The notes beneath the pieces were generated by a model. The model did not search any database, was not told the origin of the DNA, and saw only the letters and a program-made list of their open reading frames with translations. Positions 1 to 11,015 of a stretch of DNA of 64,000 nt are shown piece by piece. The DNA is from Tupaia tana (Eukaryota > Chordata > Mammalia > Scandentia > Tupaiidae), in assembly GCA_026018925.1 (NCBI GenBank), contig JAKSZU010000020.1, positions 40,391,112 to 40,455,111 of the forward strand, written 5' to 3'. Numbering within the stretch: position 1 is the stretch's first letter; each line of letters starts with the position of its first letter. The position numbers and the translations under genes are program-made.

Positions 1-382
1 AAGGCCATGGTCACATGTTCGGTCTGGGGAGACGGCGGGGACGGCGGACAGCCCGCTGCGGAGAGCCTGCTCCGGGGAGGAGCTCCTGGGGGACGCGTTT
101 CGGTTTTCTGCCGGTTACGTGCCATCTCCCTACAACTAATTTCATGTCGGCTTCTTTTAAAGTTTATGTCTTTCTTCTGAGAGAGACCAACCCCCAAGAG
201 GATCTTGTCATCACGGTCCACCCCAGCCTCAGCCAGCCTAGATCAGGGAGTGCATACACGCCCCTGGCACTCAGGGAAGCCCCGGCCGGCAACCCAGGAC
301 CCTCCTGTGTGGGCCCCGTGGCGTTACTGCTGTGCTGGGAACCGGCCCATGCTGACTCACACGGCGACAGTATCCGATTTCT

Positions 383-696
383 TTTTTTTTTTTTTTGATT
401 TTTTTTTTTTTTTTTTTTTTGGAGAGGTTTTTTCGCTATAGGGCGCATGCACTAGCCAGACAGGCAGAGAGAGGCATAGAGACAGACAGAGAGAGGCATA
501 GAGACAGAAAGAGAGAAATCACCCCCCAGGGGGGATGGTCACGCCGCAATCCCTTCTCCTCCATTCTCCTCTCGGGATCTTGGACACGCACACACATGCG
601 CCCGGCGTGAGTTTTAAGCCACTGGGTCCGGGATTCGAACCGCTGTCAACTACCTGGGAGTCCAGCGACATAGCCATTATGCCAACTGCTGGTCCC
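383..696 (-). mobile_element. type A SINE, inverted, with long T tail
   Basis: The T-rich tail (383-420, interrupted by ga) is followed by ggagaggttttttcgctatagg and ends in the inverted tRNA head ccaactgctggtccc. The flanks agtatccgatttct (369-382) and agtacccgatttct (697-710) form a 14-bp TSD with one mismatch. Confidence 0.9.
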
Positions 697-858
697 AGTA
701 CCCGATTTCTGACTAGTTCTGCTACCCCAGCTCTCGGCCTTCACTGGACACATGCACGTGTGCAGCAGTCGAGGCCAGTCAGTCCTACTGTCTCCTTGCC
801 CACAGTCCCCTCTGTAGGTCGTTTTCCACCTGCAACTCCTGCTAACGGGGCAGTCTAT

Positions 859-1012
859 GGGGCCAGCAGGTGGCATGGTGGTTAAGGCACTGGACTCCCA
901 CATGGCCAACTGCAGTTTGAGTCCTGGACCTGGCAGCTTGCTTTCTCACTTTTCCTCTCTCTCTCTCTTGCTCTGTACCTCTCTGGTCAAATCAAAATAA
1001 ATAAATGAATAA
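859..1012 (+). mobile_element. type C short SINE, sense
   Basis: A complete short copy: ggccagcaggtggcatggtg head with a gtttgagtcctgg B-box region, a CT-rich stretch (940-980), ctggtcaaatc and an A-rich tail ending near 1012. The type A middle section is absent. Confidence 0.85.
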
Positions 1013-1607
1013 AGTTAAATTTTTTAAATAGAAGTAAGTCACATGAACAGTTGAATTGAAAAAGAACAAGGGGCCGGACTTAAATAATGTCAAAGTAGAG
1101 GAGCAGCTACTACGAGTAGTGGAAAGCTGTAAGGGAAAGAAAAGGCAAAGCAGTCAGAGTAACCGTGCTGGTGATGAGGAGAGCACGCGGGTCACGCAGC
1201 CCCGTTTCTGGAGCTCGCGGGCGAAGCTGCCTTCGCTTCTGCGGCTGCCTGTCCCGGACCTGCCTGGCTCCACCCCACTGGCTGGAGGTCTGGATGTGCT
1301 ATTACTTCTGTTCTGGGGTCTCCTACTGTACACGCGCCTCCTGACATTAAGCTTTCCACTGAGTGCCCACAGCCAAAAGATAAACACGCATACACACAGA
1401 CGCGGAGCACTGAGAGTTCTCGCACCGACGCCCACGAAGGACTGAGCTGCTCCCTGGCGAGGATGCCGAGAACATTCTCTGTGTGCTGGAGCTCCCTTCC
1501 TCGGGAGGCGATGGCCATGATATCACCGTCCTAATGTCAACACTATTTCTCAGGGACCTATTTTGTTCCAGAACCTGTACTTGGCATTTAACAATCATTA
1601 TCTCTTT
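1013..1607. other. no recognised feature
   Basis: Mixed-composition flank with no coding exon or repeat family I can name. The overlapping short frames on both strands carry no recognisable domain. Confidence 0.5.
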
Positions 1608-1859
1608 CTCTCTCTTTTTAGGTTTTTACGTGTGCTTGCAAAAGAGAGAGACAGAGAAAAAGAAAGTGAGAAATTATCCCCAGGGGCAAGGGCCATGCCG
1701 CAATTCCTTCTCCTCCATTCTCCTCTCGTGATTTTGGGCACGTGCGCACGTGCACACATGCACCTGCATGATTTTCAAGTTGTTGGGTCAGGGCCTTGAC
1801 CTGTGGTTGGCCATGTGGGGATCCAGTGCCTTAACTCCCACATCACCTGCTGGCCCCCC
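1608..1859 (-). mobile_element. type A/B intermediate SINE, inverted
   Basis: Inverted body with ccatgccgcaattccttctcctcc in the middle and a head ending cacctgctggcccc. The flanks ttatctcttt at 1598-1607 and 1860-1869 make a perfect 10-bp TSD. Confidence 0.8.
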
Positions 1860-1900
1860 TTATCTCTTTTAATCACAGTAACCCTACTGAAACTCACACT

Positions 1901-2404
1901 GGGCCAGGCTGGTGGTGCAGTGGTCACATGCTGCTCGAGCAGAGCTGGGCCCATGTGGAAGTCTGCAGATTCGGCTCCCTGGCCAGCCGGACATGCTGGG
2001 TATGTTCGGCCATGATCCTGGCTGCATAGGAAGGCTAGTGGGGGTGGCAATGAGAGATCTTTTGTTTGTTTGTTTTTGGAGAGGTTTTTGCTATAGGGCG
2101 CATGCGCTCGCCAGACAGAGAGAGATAGAGAGATAGAAAGTGAGAAATCACCCCCCAGGAGGGATGGCCATGCCGCAATCCCTTCTCCTCCATTCTCCTC
2201 TCGGAATCTTGGGCATGCACACACACGTGCCCGGTGTGAGTTTAAGCCACCGGGCCCGGGACTCGAACCGCGGTCGACTACGTGGGAGTCCAGTGACATA
2301 GCCATTACGCTAACTGCTGGTCCCTTTTTTTTTTTTTTTAGGCAATGTGAGATCTTGCGGAGGCTGCTCGTATTTCTCTCTTTCTCTGTCTCTCTGCCTC
2401 TCAT
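1901..2404 (+). mobile_element. type D old SINE, split by a type A copy
   Basis: The head gggccaggctggtggtgcag begins at 1901. The sequence runs to 2060 and resumes at 2341-2404 with a CT-rich stretch and a tail before aaaattagtatt. It resembles the inverted element at 37625-37885 and the sense copies near 48882 and 45985-46186. The parent tRNA is not clear because the copy is diverged. Confidence 0.6.
2061..2340 (-). mobile_element. type A SINE inserted in the type D SINE
   Basis: Tail and ggagaggtttttgctatagg start at about 2078; the inverted head ends ggtccc at 2324. A run of about 13 T then lies between the head and the right TSD. The flanks ggcaatgagagatct (2046-2060) and ggcaatgtgagatct (2341-2355) form a TSD with one mismatch, proving insertion into the older element. 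Confidence 0.9.
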
Positions 2405-2419
2405 AAAATTAGTATTATT

Positions 2420-2560
2420 AACCCCTTACACAGCTAAGGAAACGCTGGCCCAGAGAGCATAATTATCTCGTCCAGTGACACTGGTTAGCATGTGGTAGAG
2501 GCACGATTTGAACTCAGTACTGTCCGACTCCAAAGTTCACGTCTTTTTCTCTCTGCTCTG
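2420..2560 (+). mobile_element. MIR SINE remnant
   Basis: The order ctaaggaaac...cccagagag...ttagcatgtggtagaggcacgatttgaactcag...tccgactccaaag follows the core of the mammalian-wide MIR. Ancient and shared across mammals, so it gives no lineage information. Confidence 0.7.
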
Positions 2561-2899
2561 ATGTCTCCTTGAGGAGCACAGCTAAAGCCAGACCCTCTCG
2601 AAGTTGGAGACAGCACCACCTCTCAAACACGTTCGCCTTGATACCTACGAGGAAGGCGAGCACTCCGCAGTTCAGCACAGACCCCGCCCCCAATTCCAGG
2701 GACCCCAGGACTCGTCATCCTTTATGTTCCTTTCTGGGCTCCTGAAGCCATCGGAGGCCACAGCTCTGTGAATGGAGTGCCCTGGACACGTAAGTAGAAT
2801 TTCCTATGCCGGGTGTGTGTTTCAGATGTCGCTGACCCCGTATCGTTCTCCGTGTGAGTGACTCTAGACACTTCGATGTCCACACGCACCAACCTGAAC

Positions 2900-3155
2900 T
2901 TTTTCTTTCTAAATATGTCCCTCCTTCTTTGTTCCCTAGCTAATGACTGCTCCTCAGAAGCGAATCATCCACGTCCTCAGGATCTGCACCCTGGGCCTTA
3001 CTCTCCTACCTGCACCATGTAGATCTCTTCGTCTCCCTCATGGACTAGCGATGGCCTCATTTCCGGTCTCCCTCCATTCCGTCTAGCCTCCTGGACCTTT
3101 CCAGAGTTAGCATGTAGCGTGCACATTTGACCCTGTCACTCTGTGCCCAGAAGTC
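2900..3155 (+). mobile_element. possible L2 LINE fragment
   Basis: The end of this block (catttgaccctgtcactctgtgccc) resembles the L2 segment that reads atctgatcatgtcactcccc. The L2-like match appears to resume at about 3815, so the intervening block is probably a later insertion. Confidence 0.35.
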
Positions 3156-3159
3156 TTCT

Positions 3160-3650
3160 CTATTGCAGCACACCAAGTTGCTCCACACTTAGAAGGTTAG
3201 AACAACTCGGATTTATTATCTCACAGTTTCTGTGGGTCAAGAGTCTGGGTGGAGGTCAGCGGGCTCGGGGTCTCTTACAAGGCTGCAGTCCAGGGATTGT
3301 CCAGAACTGCAGTTTCATCTCAGGGTTCGACTGTGAAGTCTTGCTTCTAAGTTAACTCACGTGGCTGTTGGCCAGAGATGTCTGTTCCTGGCCATGTGGG
3401 TCTTTTCATAGGACTGCTTACAACATGGCGGTTGAATTCTCTTCAGTTCTCTTGTGGTCTCTGAAAAAGAGGCTGAGACAACAGAAGTCGCATTTTTGGT
3501 AACCTAATCTTAGAAGTGACTGACGTTACTAAATCCAGTCCATGGTCCAGGGAAGAAAATACCATGAGGATGTGAAACCAGGAGGTGGGCATTCTTGGAA
3601 GCCATGTTGGAGGGCTACCCAGTACAACCTTCCGCCTGCGGGTACACTGG
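3160..3650 (+). mobile_element. ancient interspersed repeat, probably LTR-like
   Basis: Shows the familiar series tttattatctcacagtttctgtgggtca, acaaggctgcagtcca, ctcacgtggctgttggcc, tcataggactgcttacaacatggcggttg, taacctaatcttagaagtgac and aagccatgttggagg. I recognise this as a common old mammalian repeat but cannot name its family with certainty. It splits the L2-like sequence. Confidence 0.45.
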
Positions 3651-3814
3651 CGTTGCTCCGTTGAGGGAGTTGCAAACAAATGGGGTTCCAGCGTTCCTCA
3701 CCAACGTGCAACTAGGGCGGCTGGACGTCACAAATCTGTTTCGTTTTTTGCTTTCTGATAAATATTCCCATTGAACAAAGTGCCCCTGTGAAAAGATGTA
3801 CAAAGCTGCTGGTT

Positions 3815-4230
3815 TGGAGGACTAAGTTTAAACTGTGCATGGCTTTTTATGATCCGGCCCAGGCCTACTCATTCTCTTTGTTTGCTCCTTCGGGGATGTT
3901 ACGTTCAAGCACGACAGACCCACAGAGCAGCTCTCCGCCTTCCTTGTCACCATGCACTCTGACCCCTTTCCCATAGAGCCCCACCCCGGCTCATCTGCAT
4001 CGCCAGTGCCATCCCTTCTGTGAAATGCTTTTGATGGTTCCAGGCAGACATGTGTTTCTCCCTTGTTCTCCCACGTGCTTTGTTTAAACCCTTTAATCAA
4101 AGCAATTACCTTTTATACTTTCGTGGCTGCTTCACATCACCCCTCTAAATTATCTCCAGCATCCAGCCCAGGGCCTGGCTGGCACGTAGAAGCCACTCAG
4201 TAGCTATTTACGGAGTGAGTGAGTCCAGCA
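3815..4230 (+). mobile_element. L2 LINE 3' portion
   Basis: Contains tgcatggctttttatgatccggccc, later cagcccagggcctggctggcacgtagaagccactcagtagctattta and the closing gagtgagtga. These match the order of the L2 3' end (atgatctggcccc ... gtgcctggcacatagtaggtgctcaata ... gaatgaatga). Confidence 0.6.
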
Positions 4231-5604
4231 CTGTAAGCTGGACACTGCCTGAGTGCGAGTGGTCCTGGGTGTGGACAAAGTGCTGACCACAGACCAGCAT
4301 CTTCGGGCTTGCAGGTGGTCTCTCAGCTGCCTCATTTATAATCCATGAGTCAGTCATTGTATTCTAGATTGTTCTTCACTGTCATTTTAGCCTTTAGCTG
4401 CTCACTGAAATGAGCTAATTACAGCTGAATTGCTTTAATTGCTAATTATCAAGAAAAAAGATTTTTTTTAAAAAAATGCAAGTGCCAGAACGTGCTGTTA
4501 CCTACCATTAAAAGAAGCTAGAGTGTTCTCGTTTGAAAATTATGAGAGGGCCATTGCTTCCAGAAGTAGGTAGGGACTGGTGGAGCGTAAAGAACGGGTT
4601 GTGTGGAGCACAAAATTGACCCAGATCCTACTTCTATTAGTGTCGCCTCTCATCACGCGGGAGAAGTTCAGTGGTCATTGGTGCAGACGAGCATGGGCAC
4701 GGAGGTGTTCACTGATACCCACCGGGGCCAGGCTGCTCGGCAGGTTGATGACTGGCCTTTGCGCCCTCCCATTTTATGTTCAAAACCTTCCCTGGAGGTT
4801 TATTTTTCCACTAAACTTTCCCATAGATAAAAAATACTTCTCCGGTTGATAAAACAAATTGGCACAAAACTGCCATGTTCCTTTCAAAGGGATAGAATGG
4901 TGAATTAAAAAAAAATTGTATTACGGAAAGCCACCAATATCAACCACTTCTACCTCTTTAAAAATACAGGCAAATGCTACTTTGGCCTGGCTCAGGCTCC
5001 ATCTGTTTTGGTTTTGTCTCTGATGGTGGCACAACGGTATATTTTGTAGAAAAGCTGCCTTTCACAGTGCAACATCAGGAGGTAAGGGAAGACGATGGCA
5101 ATTTCTCTGTTATGGGTCTGCAATTCTTACGATGTCTAAAATACCTCTTTGAATCTGCAGTTGTCGCAACTGAGGTCACCTAGAGAGAGAAGGCATTCAC
5201 TAAGATTATAAGCCAGTTTTGAAAGTTAGGCTTCTTTTTAATTCAAAGACTTCAAAGGCAGCTCCTAGCTTTGCAGGTCTAAGATTTGGAAAACAGGTGT
5301 TTTTTCCTTTCATACTTCTTGCGAACTCTTTGTCATACATCTTTCATGTGTCCATTCAGAAGAACGTGCTGCGTGTCTCCTGTGTACCCACACAACGCCA
5401 GGCAGCACCAAGCGGTAGGCACACAAGTCGTTCAGCTCAGAAGGGAAAGTGCACTAAGGAAAGGCTCCACGTAGCATTTGAGCCAGAACTTGCAGGAAAG
5501 ACAAAAGTCCCCATGCAGGAAGGGGACTGGGCAATTCACGGCAAAGAGGATGAGGGAAGGCGCAGAGGGAGGCAGGACAGCACATTTCAAAACAAGAATC
5601 CAAG
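4231..5604. other. unique-looking flank; AT-rich homeodomain-like motif cluster near 4385-4450
   Basis: No gene or SINE seen. At about 4385-4450 there are several taatta and taattgc words (gagctaattacagctgaattg, ctttaattgctaattatcaag). Nothing else is recognisable; the 207-residue frame at 5219-5842 runs into the SINE at 5605 and is not a gene. Confidence 0.4.
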
Positions 5605-5866
5605 GGGACCAGCAGTTAGCGTAATGGCTGTGTCGCTGGACTCCCATGTAGTCGACTGCAGTTCGCGTCCTGGACCAGGTGGCTTAAAACTCATGCCGGG
5701 CACGTGTGCGTGCGTGCCCAAGATCCCGAGAGGAGAACGGAGGAGAAGGGATTGTGGTGTGGCCATCCCCCTGGGGGGTGATTTCTCGCTTTCTGTCTCT
5801 CTGTCTCTCTCTGTCTGTCTGGCGAGCACACGTGCCATATAGCAAAAACATCTCAAAAGAAAAAAA
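5605..5866 (+). mobile_element. type A SINE, sense
   Basis: Full copy from gggaccagcagttagcgtaa to catatagcaaaaacatctc and an A-rich tail. The flanks agaatccaa.gg (about 5596) and agaatccagggg (about 5869) suggest a short TSD of about 10 bp. Confidence 0.88.
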
Positions 5867-6002
5867 CAGAATCCAGGGGAAGCCCAGATTTGGAGGCATG
5901 GCAGTAATAACTAGAGAAAAGGATGGAAGGGCTTTGAACACCCTACAAGAGAGACCCTTTTTCCTCCAGTAGGCAATGAGAAGCATCAAAAGATTATTTA
6001 TT

Positions 6003-6254
6003 GGGACCAGCAGTTAGCCTAAAGGCTATGTCGCTGAACTCCCATGTAGCTGACCGCAGTTCAAGTCCCAGACCTGGTGGCTTAAACTCACGTTGGGCGT
6101 GTGTGTGTGTGTGTGTGTGTGTGTGCCCAAGATCCTGAGAGGAAAATGGAGGAGAAGGGATTGCAGTGTGGCCATCCCCCCAGGGGGGTGATTTCTCGCT
6201 TTCTATCTCTCTGTCTCTCTCTGTCTTTCTGGCAAGCACACACGCCCTATAGCA

Positions 6255-6286
<32 letters not shown>

Positions 6287-6337
6287 AAAAACAAAAACAA
6301 AAAACCCAAAAAGACAACAAAAAAAAAAACTCTAAAA
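6003..6337 (+). mobile_element. type A SINE with internal (GT)n and long A-rich tail
   Basis: Head at 6003, complete body, then a tail of repeated caaaa units to about 6337. The gtgcgtgcg spacer of the family has become a (GT)n run at about 6097-6123. The TSD is aaaagattatttatt on the left (5988-6002) and a slightly altered copy after the tail. Confidence 0.9.
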
Positions 6338-6348
6338 AAAAAGATTAT

Positions 6349-6612
6349 ATATTTATTTATTGTTTATTGTTTTGTTTGCCATAGGGCACATGCACTCACT
6401 GGAAAGAGAGACAGAGAGAGAGAGAAAGGGAGAAATCACCTCCCTCCCCCCCAGTGAGAATGGTGGTGCCACAGTCCCTTCTCTGTTCTCCTTGGGATTT
6501 GGGGCACGCATGCACACGTGCTTGGCGTGTTTTCCAAGCCACCAGTTCAGAACTCAAAGTGCACACTCGGCCATGTGGGATCCAGCCACCTTAACTTCCA
6601 CACTACTGGCTA
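6349..6612 (-). mobile_element. type B SINE, inverted
   Basis: Tail tttgtttgccatagggcacatgc, middle with cccagtgagaatggtggtgcc, and a diverged head ending near actactggctaatcc. It directly abuts the A tail of the previous SINE, pointing the opposite way. Confidence 0.7.
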
Positions 6613-6753
6613 ATCCTCAAAGGTTATTAAGTTCATGTGTGATATGATCAGATTTATGTTGTCGAGAATGTTCTTCTCATCGTCATGAAGGAAGGACTGG
6701 GGCAAAGAGAGTCTGTAAATATGGAGGGCACTTGGAGGTGCTGGCTAATAGTT

Positions 6754-7025
6754 GTTTTTTTTTTTTTTTTTTTTTTTTTTGAGAGGTTTTTGCTATAGGG
6801 CACGTATGCTCGCCAGAGAGACAGAGAGACAGAAAGCGAGAAATTACCCCCTACCCACAGGGGATGGCCACACCACAATCTCTTCTTCTCCATTCTCCTC
6901 TCAGGATCTTGGGCACGCATGCACATGTGCCCGGCATGAGTTTTAAGCCGCCAGGTCCGGGACTCGAACCGTGGTCGGCTGCATGGGAGTCCAGCGACAT
7001 AGCCATTATGCTAACTGTTGGTCCC
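6754..7025 (-). mobile_element. type A SINE, inverted
   Basis: T tail of about 27, then gagaggtttttgctataggg through an inverted head ending gttggtccc. Perfect 13-bp TSD ctggctaatagtt at 6741-6753 and 7026-7038. The insertion sits at the 5' edge of a MIR. Confidence 0.95.
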
Positions 7026-7027
7026 CT

Positions 7028-7250
7028 GGCTAATAGTTATTGAGCATGTGCAATACGCCAGACACAGGGTTCAGCTCTGTACATATATGTCGAGTTTAAT
7101 GTTCATAGTTAGTGTATGGAGTAGAGATTATAATTCTCATTTACGAGATGAGTTTAAATTACTCATCCAAGATCACTCAGCGAGGCGGTAGTTGGGCTGA
7201 ATTTGGACTCTATTCTGCCTGATTCTGAAGCTGTTGCTCTTTCCTTTAAC
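7028..7250 (+). mobile_element. MIR SINE remnant
   Basis: ttattgagcatgtgcaatacgccagacacagg (7036 on) and ccaagatcactcagcgaggcggtagttgggctgaatttggac match the conserved MIR order. The type A SINE to its left duplicated its first bases. Confidence 0.7.
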
Positions 7251-8247
7251 CAGAGAGGAGGATGAGGGCCCGAACGATGCCAGTGGCAATGCTGAAGAGG
7301 TGTTCTCCTTCCCCACAGAAGACTCCTAATTTAGTTTCTTCTCATTTGGAAGCTTCTCCATCCACTTCATCATTCTAATTGCTTTAATATGACAAATTGA
7401 CCAATTTCTAGCAGGTTATTTATAACCATGGTGGAATTAGTTGCTTGGTTCAATCAAGCAACCAAAAAGTAACTGATTTGTAATGACTCGATTTATCAAA
7501 GTGTTCAGGATGGTTGGTGTGCATGGATATAACTTACATTAGACAAAAGAGTGAAATACAATAGAAAGGGAATAGCTGACTATTCACAAATGACACCCAA
7601 AGCACAAGGCTCCCCACCCTAGCTCCATAGCCAAGTGCGCAATTTGTAGTACAAAGCTTCTGGGCTGTCTCCCAACGATCCTGTCTCCTGGGACTCCTGC
7701 TCTTACATAGTTTCCTTCCGTGCATAGACCAGACCCGGTGACTTCCTGTTCGCCAATAGGATACGGCAAAAGCAAAGAAACATCACTCCTGAGGTTAGGT
7801 GGTCACGGTTCTGAGGCTCTCTGACTCTCCTTTAAGACAAGTTTGTTCTGAAAGCGTGCACTAAATGTGAACTGTCCTGTGGAGAGGCACATAGGCCTAG
7901 CCGCCGTGAGAAACGCAAATGTGGTCTAGTAGCTGAGCTTCTTAAGAAACTCATTTTGCCAACCGCCAGGCAGTGCGTGAACTTGAAAGTAGTAGTGGAG
8001 GCTTTAAATGGGTTACTGGTCACAGAAACTGTGTGTAGTTTGGATTGGGGGGGTAATTTGTTACATAACAATAGATAACCAATACTTATAGCTAAACTCA
8101 GTCAGTTATAAGATGAAAGAAGACAACCCAGGGATGTGGTTACAAGAAGAGTAATTATATGAATTCTTCACATATATTTACAAGCAAGTTACCAAAGATA
8201 AACTTTTTGTATACTTTTGGAGTCTAAGATAGAATTATAATATTTAG
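7251..8247. other. no recognised feature
   Basis: SINE-free flank about 1 kb long. Short ORFs are present on the minus strand with no recognisable domain. Confidence 0.5.
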
Positions 8248-8480
8248 ATTTTTTTTATAGGGTGCATGTATTTGCCAGAAAGAGAGACAGAGACAGTGAG
8301 AGGGAAAGTGAGAAATCATCCCCCAGGGGGATGGCCACTCTGCAATCCTTTCTCTTCCTGGGATTTTGGGAACATACACACAATTGCCCAGTGTGATTTT
8401 CAAGCCTCCAGGTTTGGGACTCCAACTGTGGTTGGTTGTATGGAAGTCCAGCACTTTAACCACTACCCTCTTGCTGGCCC
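8248..8480 (-). mobile_element. type B-like SINE, inverted
   Basis: Starts ttttttatagggtgcatgtatttgcc and ends with the inverted head cctcttgctggcccc. The B-box region reads gggactccaactgtgg and is degenerate, so it is probably inactive. Confidence 0.8.
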
Positions 8481-8520
8481 CACATGGAATTATTTTCTAC
8501 TTCAACATTTATTTATTCTC

Positions 8521-8777
8521 AGGACCAGCAGTTAGTGTAAGGGCTATGTTGCTGGACTCCCATGTAGTCGACTGTGGTTCGAGTCCCAGACTTGGTGGCT
8601 TAAACTCATGCCGGGCGCGTGTGCGTGTGTGCCCAAGATCCCGAGAGGAGAATGGAGAAGGGACTGCGGTGTTGCCATCTCCCCTGGGGGGTGATTTCTC
8701 ACTTTCTGTCTCTCTGTCTCTCTCTATCTTTCTGGCAAGCTCACACGCCCTATAGCAAAAACCTCTCCAAAAAAAAA
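8521..8777 (+). mobile_element. type A SINE, sense
   Basis: Head aggaccagcagttagtg at 8521 with B-box-like ggttcgagtcccag, and tail ccctatagcaaaaacctctcc. The TSD tttatttattctc occurs just before the head (8508-8520) and after the tail (about 8779-8791). Confidence 0.92.
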
Positions 8778-8789
8778 TTTTATTTATTC

Positions 8790-9050
8790 TCTGTGGCAAG
8801 TACTGGATATACGATAATGAACAGGACAGAGGCTATGTTCTTGCCCTCAAGGACAAGTCTGTGGCAGGGGAGGGAGAAATGGGCAAAGACGTGAATTCAG
8901 TAATGCCTTCTTTACTTATTTGTTTACAGTTGGGATAAGCAGTATGAAGGAAGAGTGCATATAACTTAGTCTGACTTGGTCAGAGAAAACTTTTTTGAGG
9001 AAGCAACATTTAAACTGAAGAGGCTGTGGAAAAGAAGGAAGGGAAAGGGA
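8790..9050 (+). mobile_element. L2 LINE 3' fragment
   Basis: aagtactggatatacgataatgaacaggacag, then cttgccctcaaggacaagtctg, then gagaaaacttttttgaggaagcaacatttaaactga, in the same order as the L2 3' end (ggggatacagcaatgaacaa ... ccctgccctcatggag ... ctgaggaggtgacattt). Confidence 0.55.
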
Positions 9051-9079
9051 AAATTCCAGGCAGATCAGTATTCTTTCCC

Positions 9080-9225
9080 TTCTTTTTCTTTCTGCTAGAG
9101 AGCTCTGGCACATTCACCAGAGAGAGACAGAGAGCGAGGAAGAGGGGGGATTAGAACGTTGGTTGGCCATATGGGATCTGGCTTCCAAATCACAGATGTT
9201 AACCACTATGCTAGGGAGCTGGCCT
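9080..9225 (-). mobile_element. type C-like short SINE, inverted and diverged
   Basis: caccagagagagacagagagcg followed by ggttggccatatgggatctgg and an inverted head ending gggagctggcc. Internal bases around the B box are partly lost (ttagaacgttgg). Confidence 0.65.
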
Positions 9226-10679
9226 GGAACAAGATTTTCTAAATGAATTAATAATGATTAAAACCAGGTGATGGGCACGGGGGGGTTCATTTTACTCATC
9301 TCTATTTTTATATATGCTGGAATTTTCCATCACCAAACTTTTCACAACTGCACCGAGACAACAGAAAGCTGCGTGAACGTGTTTGAGAGGTCGCAGCCCT
9401 TAGCCCCCGCGCTCCACACCAGACAGCAGACGTCAACGACACCTTTAGGGCAAGGGGGTTGGAATGAATTCTTTGTAAAGGCTTCTCAGGTTCAAATCAT
9501 GTGGCTAACATAAAATGGGGCGTCTGGGTGATTTACATTGCCTCCCGGGGTGAAGGGCTGGATTGCATTCTTTTTCATGCTCATTTTTCACTAGCTGGTT
9601 GGTATGTTTCATGTAGAGTGGAATCTTAGAATACGATTCGCCCTGGAGTCAAAGCCAGTGGAAGGACCCTGTTCAAGTATTAGTTACTGAAACACTGAAA
9701 GGATTTTGTTCTAAGGCCTTCTGTAACTAGAGTGTGTTTATAGGTTGGAGAAGGAGAAAACTAGCATAAAACAGAGGAAATCTCCTTTTCTTTGGAAAAT
9801 TCTCGGTTGGCTTGCTTTGATAATAATGGCACATGAATTTCTTTGACTAAGCTTTCTCTTCCTTTTACTCATGCTATTCTGAGGCAGGTTAGACTGTGAA
9901 ATTAACAGCAGGGATCGCTCGGATTCTGGAAGTCGGGCATGGCGGGAGAGGGCACTGAGGAGGGAGCTGAAGAGATGGTACTTCATGTTTACGACTGTTC
10001 CAGTGTTAGGTTAATAGAGGAACCACATTTTGTGATTTTGATTCACACCTTTCTTGGAAATACCTTCGCTTCCAAATTGAATCTCTCCCAACCCCTAATA
10101 CATGAAGATTTCACTAGAGTCAGATATATGCAAATTACATTTCTCTTCTCAAGCCAAGGTTAAATAAAAGGGAAAATTATGAAAGATTGCTTATGGCAGC
10201 AGAGATTATAAGTGCTTGAATTTGGTTATTTCAAAACCACGACGAGTGCAAAGCAGGAAAGGAATAAAGGACAGAGTGGACCTGGGCATGAACACGCTCC
10301 CACACGGCATTCAGGCGGAAGGCTTTGTTGTTCCGGAACCTTGGTAATTACAGGCGTTTTCTCCTGCTCTGAAAAACATTTGGCAAAGGAGAAGGTGTCC
10401 CCCCCTTCTGTGTCCAAGGCTGGGTACTGGCCTTGTTGCAAGGGAACACTTATTCCCAGCAGTGCTTCCTGGGAGCAAATGGTTTGTTTTCTCTTCTCTG
10501 AATCCAGCGGGGTTGGTTCTCAGCAGCAGAGCCGGGTGGGAAATCTCTGTGGAGCAACTTGTCCCCGGGAGGTAAGACTGTGAAGGGGAGCAGGTGCCAC
10601 CATCTGGGTCAGGCGCGCCTGCCTGTGGCCAGGGCAGACATCAACACGCAAAGGCAAACAGGAGTGCCTTTTGGATGCT
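9226..10679. other. unique-looking upstream flank of C3orf70
   Basis: About 1.45 kb with no SINE and no recognisable exon. It could hold distal promoter elements. ORFs up to 123 codons (10212-10583) have no family resemblance. Confidence 0.45.
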
Positions 10680-11015
10680 CTTACCACACGTACCACACAC
10701 ACTCACCCCACCCACATACACCACGCACGTTCTACGCGCCGGGCACACGCACCACACTGCCAGCACACACCACGTCCACACTCTACATAAAGAATCATAT
10801 GCACGCACGTCATGTACACACACATACATCCAACTGCACACATACTGCATACAACTCACCACAGTTCACATTAGTCATACACATCAATCCACATGTATAA
10901 ACACATCTCACTGGACAGCCATGTACACCACATCCGGTGACCGTGTAGGTGCCTAACAACACACAACTACACACACGCGCAACGCACAGGTCAAGCAGGC
11001 CAAAGTGTAAACACA
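10680..11015. repeat. degenerate CA-rich low-complexity tract
   Basis: The plus strand is strongly C and A biased, with many cacac, catac and cgcac units interrupted by point changes. It looks like an old (CA)n microsatellite or purine-free low-complexity tract. It directly precedes the CpG island. ORFs read through it have His/Thr-rich nonsense translations and are not genes. Confidence 0.7.

Noticed and set aside
1775..2404. 209-codon minus-strand ORF
   Set aside because: Built from a type D SINE and a type A SINE, so the frame is accidental.
5219..5842. 207-codon plus-strand ORF
   Set aside because: The last third is the sense type A SINE; the first part has no family resemblance or exon structure.
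10559..10956. Overlapping His/Thr-rich ORFs near 10.6-10.9 kb
   Set aside because: They are translations of the degenerate CA-rich tract.
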